5,301 nucleotides of DNA from a bacterium (GTDB taxonomy: Bacteria > Patescibacteriota > Minisyncoccia > UBA6257 > 02-FULL-45-10c). Made by a program: the position numbers and the translations under genes. The notes beneath the pieces are model-generated. The model was not told the DNA's origin. It made no database searches and saw only the letters and a list, made by a program, of their open reading frames with translations. The stretch spans positions 1 through 5,301 of the forward strand of contig JAUSKP010000064.1 of the NCBI GenBank assembly GCA_030646555.1. Reading direction: 5' to 3'. Below, piece after piece: positions 4,226 to 5,301 of this stretch (positions are counted from its first letter, which is position 1; the number at the start of each line of letters is the position of its first letter).

Positions 4226-4867
4226 TCAACTTCTAATTAGCTTCCAGGTAATGACTTCGCAAAGAACCGTTATATCCTCGGTGGGCAGATAATCGGCAAT
4301 GGTGTCATCAAATAAGATACTGCCTTGAGGCGCCAGCTCATCATCTCCCTGCCACAAAATTATGCTTATCGGCACCCGGCAGAAGGCATTGATAGTTAGT
4401 GCCGTATCACCCAGATCAACTTTAGAACCACCCAGCTTTATACCCGCCTCCAGTAGGAGATTGGGTTCCTTACCAAAGCGGTTCAACAGAGGCTTGATAG
4501 TCCTCTGGGAAAATGTGGGGAAGTAAACGCTGCCTTCGGGCAGTTCCCGGAAGGTGATTAAGCGGTTAGCCGCCGGGGTGCCCTTAGCCGAGATGAAATA
4601 GTGCAGGATGAGAAGCTTGTCCCTTACTGGCACCTCCTCGGCGCTATCTACCTGTGAAACCGTAATATCAGGTAGTGTAATCAGATAGGAACGGTTCAGG
4701 TACTGGATGGTAATTTCTGTCCGGGAATCTTTTACCCGATATTGAGCACCGCTCTGGCGACACTGTGCCGCTATATCATCAATCGCGGCTAGTCGCTTGC
4801 AGGCAAGCTCGTAGGCATCTCCATAATTCCTGGGTGCGGATGATGGTAAATGCGGCTTGCTGTTCAT
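4226..4867 (-). CDS. DUF3786 domain protein
   Basis: A 213-residue soluble protein with no signal peptide; DUF3786 is recognised from memory of the family, whose function is unknown. Visible landmarks are an N-terminal helix YGDAYELACKRLAAID (15-30), ILHYFISAKGTP (87-98), ITFRELPEGSVYFPTFSQR (104-122), a middle helical part ending LGGSKVDLGDTAL (145-157), VPISIILWQGDDE (165-177) and ILFDDTIADYLPTED (184-198). The start is ATG 4867-4865, 17 nt after the metF stop; the ribosome binding site is poor, suggesting translation coupled to metF. A longer TTG start at 4930 lies inside metF in another frame and is rejected. Family members are common in strict anaerobes and often lie near C1 or corrinoid genes (recalled), which fits the metF neighbour. 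Of its four cysteines (23, 36, 163, 203) none forms a CXXC. Confidence 0.8.
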   Translation of the reverse strand: MNSKPHLPSSAPRNYGDAYELACKRLAAIDDIAAQCRQSGAQYRVKDSRTEITIQYLNRSYLITLPDITVSQVDSAEEVPVRDKLLILHYFISAKGTPAANRLITFRELPEGSVYFPTFSQRTIKPLLNRFGKEPNLLLEAGIKLGGSKVDLGDTALTINAFCRVPISIILWQGDDELAPQGSILFDDTIADYLPTEDITVLCEVITWKLIRS

Positions 4868-4884
4868 TTGACAATCTGGTTCTG

Positions 4885-5301
4885 TTAAAGTCCAGCCGCC
4901 TCCAGTATCTGGGGCACCTTCTTCTCCCAACCGATAGGCATAATGTGCACCCCCTGGCAGATGCCCTTAATCTGCTTAATCAGGTCAGCGGCAATGTCTA
5001 TCCCGGTTTGGGTTTTATCTTTAGAATCAGCCATCTTTTTAATTAATTCTTCCGGTACCAGGATGCCAGCTACATTCTTATTCATGTATCGAGCCATACC
5101 TACCGATTTCAGAGGTATTATTCCTGCCAGAACCGGCACGTTAAATTTCTCAACCCTCTTCATAAACCGGGCAAAGCGGTCTACATCATAGATAGCCTGT
5201 GTCTGGAAAAAACGGGCACCGTTATTGATTTTTTTCTCCATTTTAATAATCTGTAGCTCAAAGCTGGCTTCGGTATCAGCCCCGGGATTGACTACTGCCC
5301 C
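4885..5301 (-). CDS. metF: Methylenetetrahydrofolate reductase, C-terminal part (window edge)
   Basis: The last 138 residues of a flavin-dependent methylenetetrahydrofolate reductase, which reduces 5,10-methylene- to 5-methyl-tetrahydrofolate for methionine synthesis or the methyl branch of the Wood-Ljungdahl pathway. The frame is open to the right edge, so the start is outside the window. Recognisable stretches, counted from the first visible residue, are VVNPGADTEASFELQIIKMEKK, then GARFFQTQAIYD (the Thr-Gln matches the substrate-contact Gln region of the TIM barrel), VPVLAGIIPLKSVGMARYMN, GILVPEELIKKM and the C-terminal HIMPIGWEKKVPQIL. An ATG at 5241 lies inside the conserved barrel and is not the start. 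The downstream DUF3786 gene follows after 17 nt, so the two are probably one operon. Family call is firm; an acetogenic or Wood-Ljungdahl role is inference. Confidence 0.92.
   Translation of the reverse strand, partial: GAVVNPGADTEASFELQIIKMEKKINNGARFFQTQAIYDVDRFARFMKRVEKFNVPVLAGIIPLKSVGMARYMNKNVAGILVPEELIKKMADSKDKTQTGIDIAADLIKQIKGICQGVHIMPIGWEKKVPQILEAAGL

Noticed and set aside
4868..4930. Longer N-terminus for the DUF3786 protein (TTG at 4930)
   Set aside because: The extra segment lies within metF in a different frame, is Gly-rich without family likeness, and ends before the conserved helix.

Overview
The window comes from a bacterium, and everything recognisable is on the minus strand, so genes read from right to left. 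A methylenetetrahydrofolate reductase followed by a DUF3786 protein, several lipoproteins with Pro/Thr-rich linkers, and the lack of cytochrome genes suggest a strict anaerobe with folate/Wood-Ljungdahl C1 metabolism. Chloroflexota (Dehalococcoidia-like) is my best guess. This is inferred from gene content and protein style, not from a marker gene.

Layout in the direction of transcription: (1) 5301-4885, the C-terminal part of metF, running off the window; (2) 4867-4226, a DUF3786 protein 17 nt behind metF; (3) 4225-3905, a gene-free stretch with a hairpin terminator, a mobile-element-like palindromic repeat, a second, bidirectional terminator and small hairpins; (4) 3904-3206, a six-helix CcdA-type thiol electron transporter; (5) 3095-1955, a lipoprotein fusing a thiol peroxidase (Tpx) domain to a TlpA-type thioredoxin domain, split by a one-base frameshift near 2855; (6) 1954-1573, a gene-free stretch with a second palindromic repeat that has the same outer ends as the first; (7) 1572-697, a lipoprotein of three tandem domains, two of which carry a matched cysteine pair; (8) 518 to the left edge, a second TlpA-type lipoprotein whose frame is interrupted by a TAG at 98-96 but keeps good thioredoxin homology beyond it.

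Genes 4-8 read as an extracytoplasmic thiol-redox module. CcdA would carry electrons across the membrane to the TlpA domains. One TlpA domain is fused to the peroxidase it would serve. The cysteine-pair lipoprotein is a possible client. Two of the module's genes carry lesions in this sequence. Real decay, sequencing or assembly error and recoding all remain possible; raw reads would decide between them.
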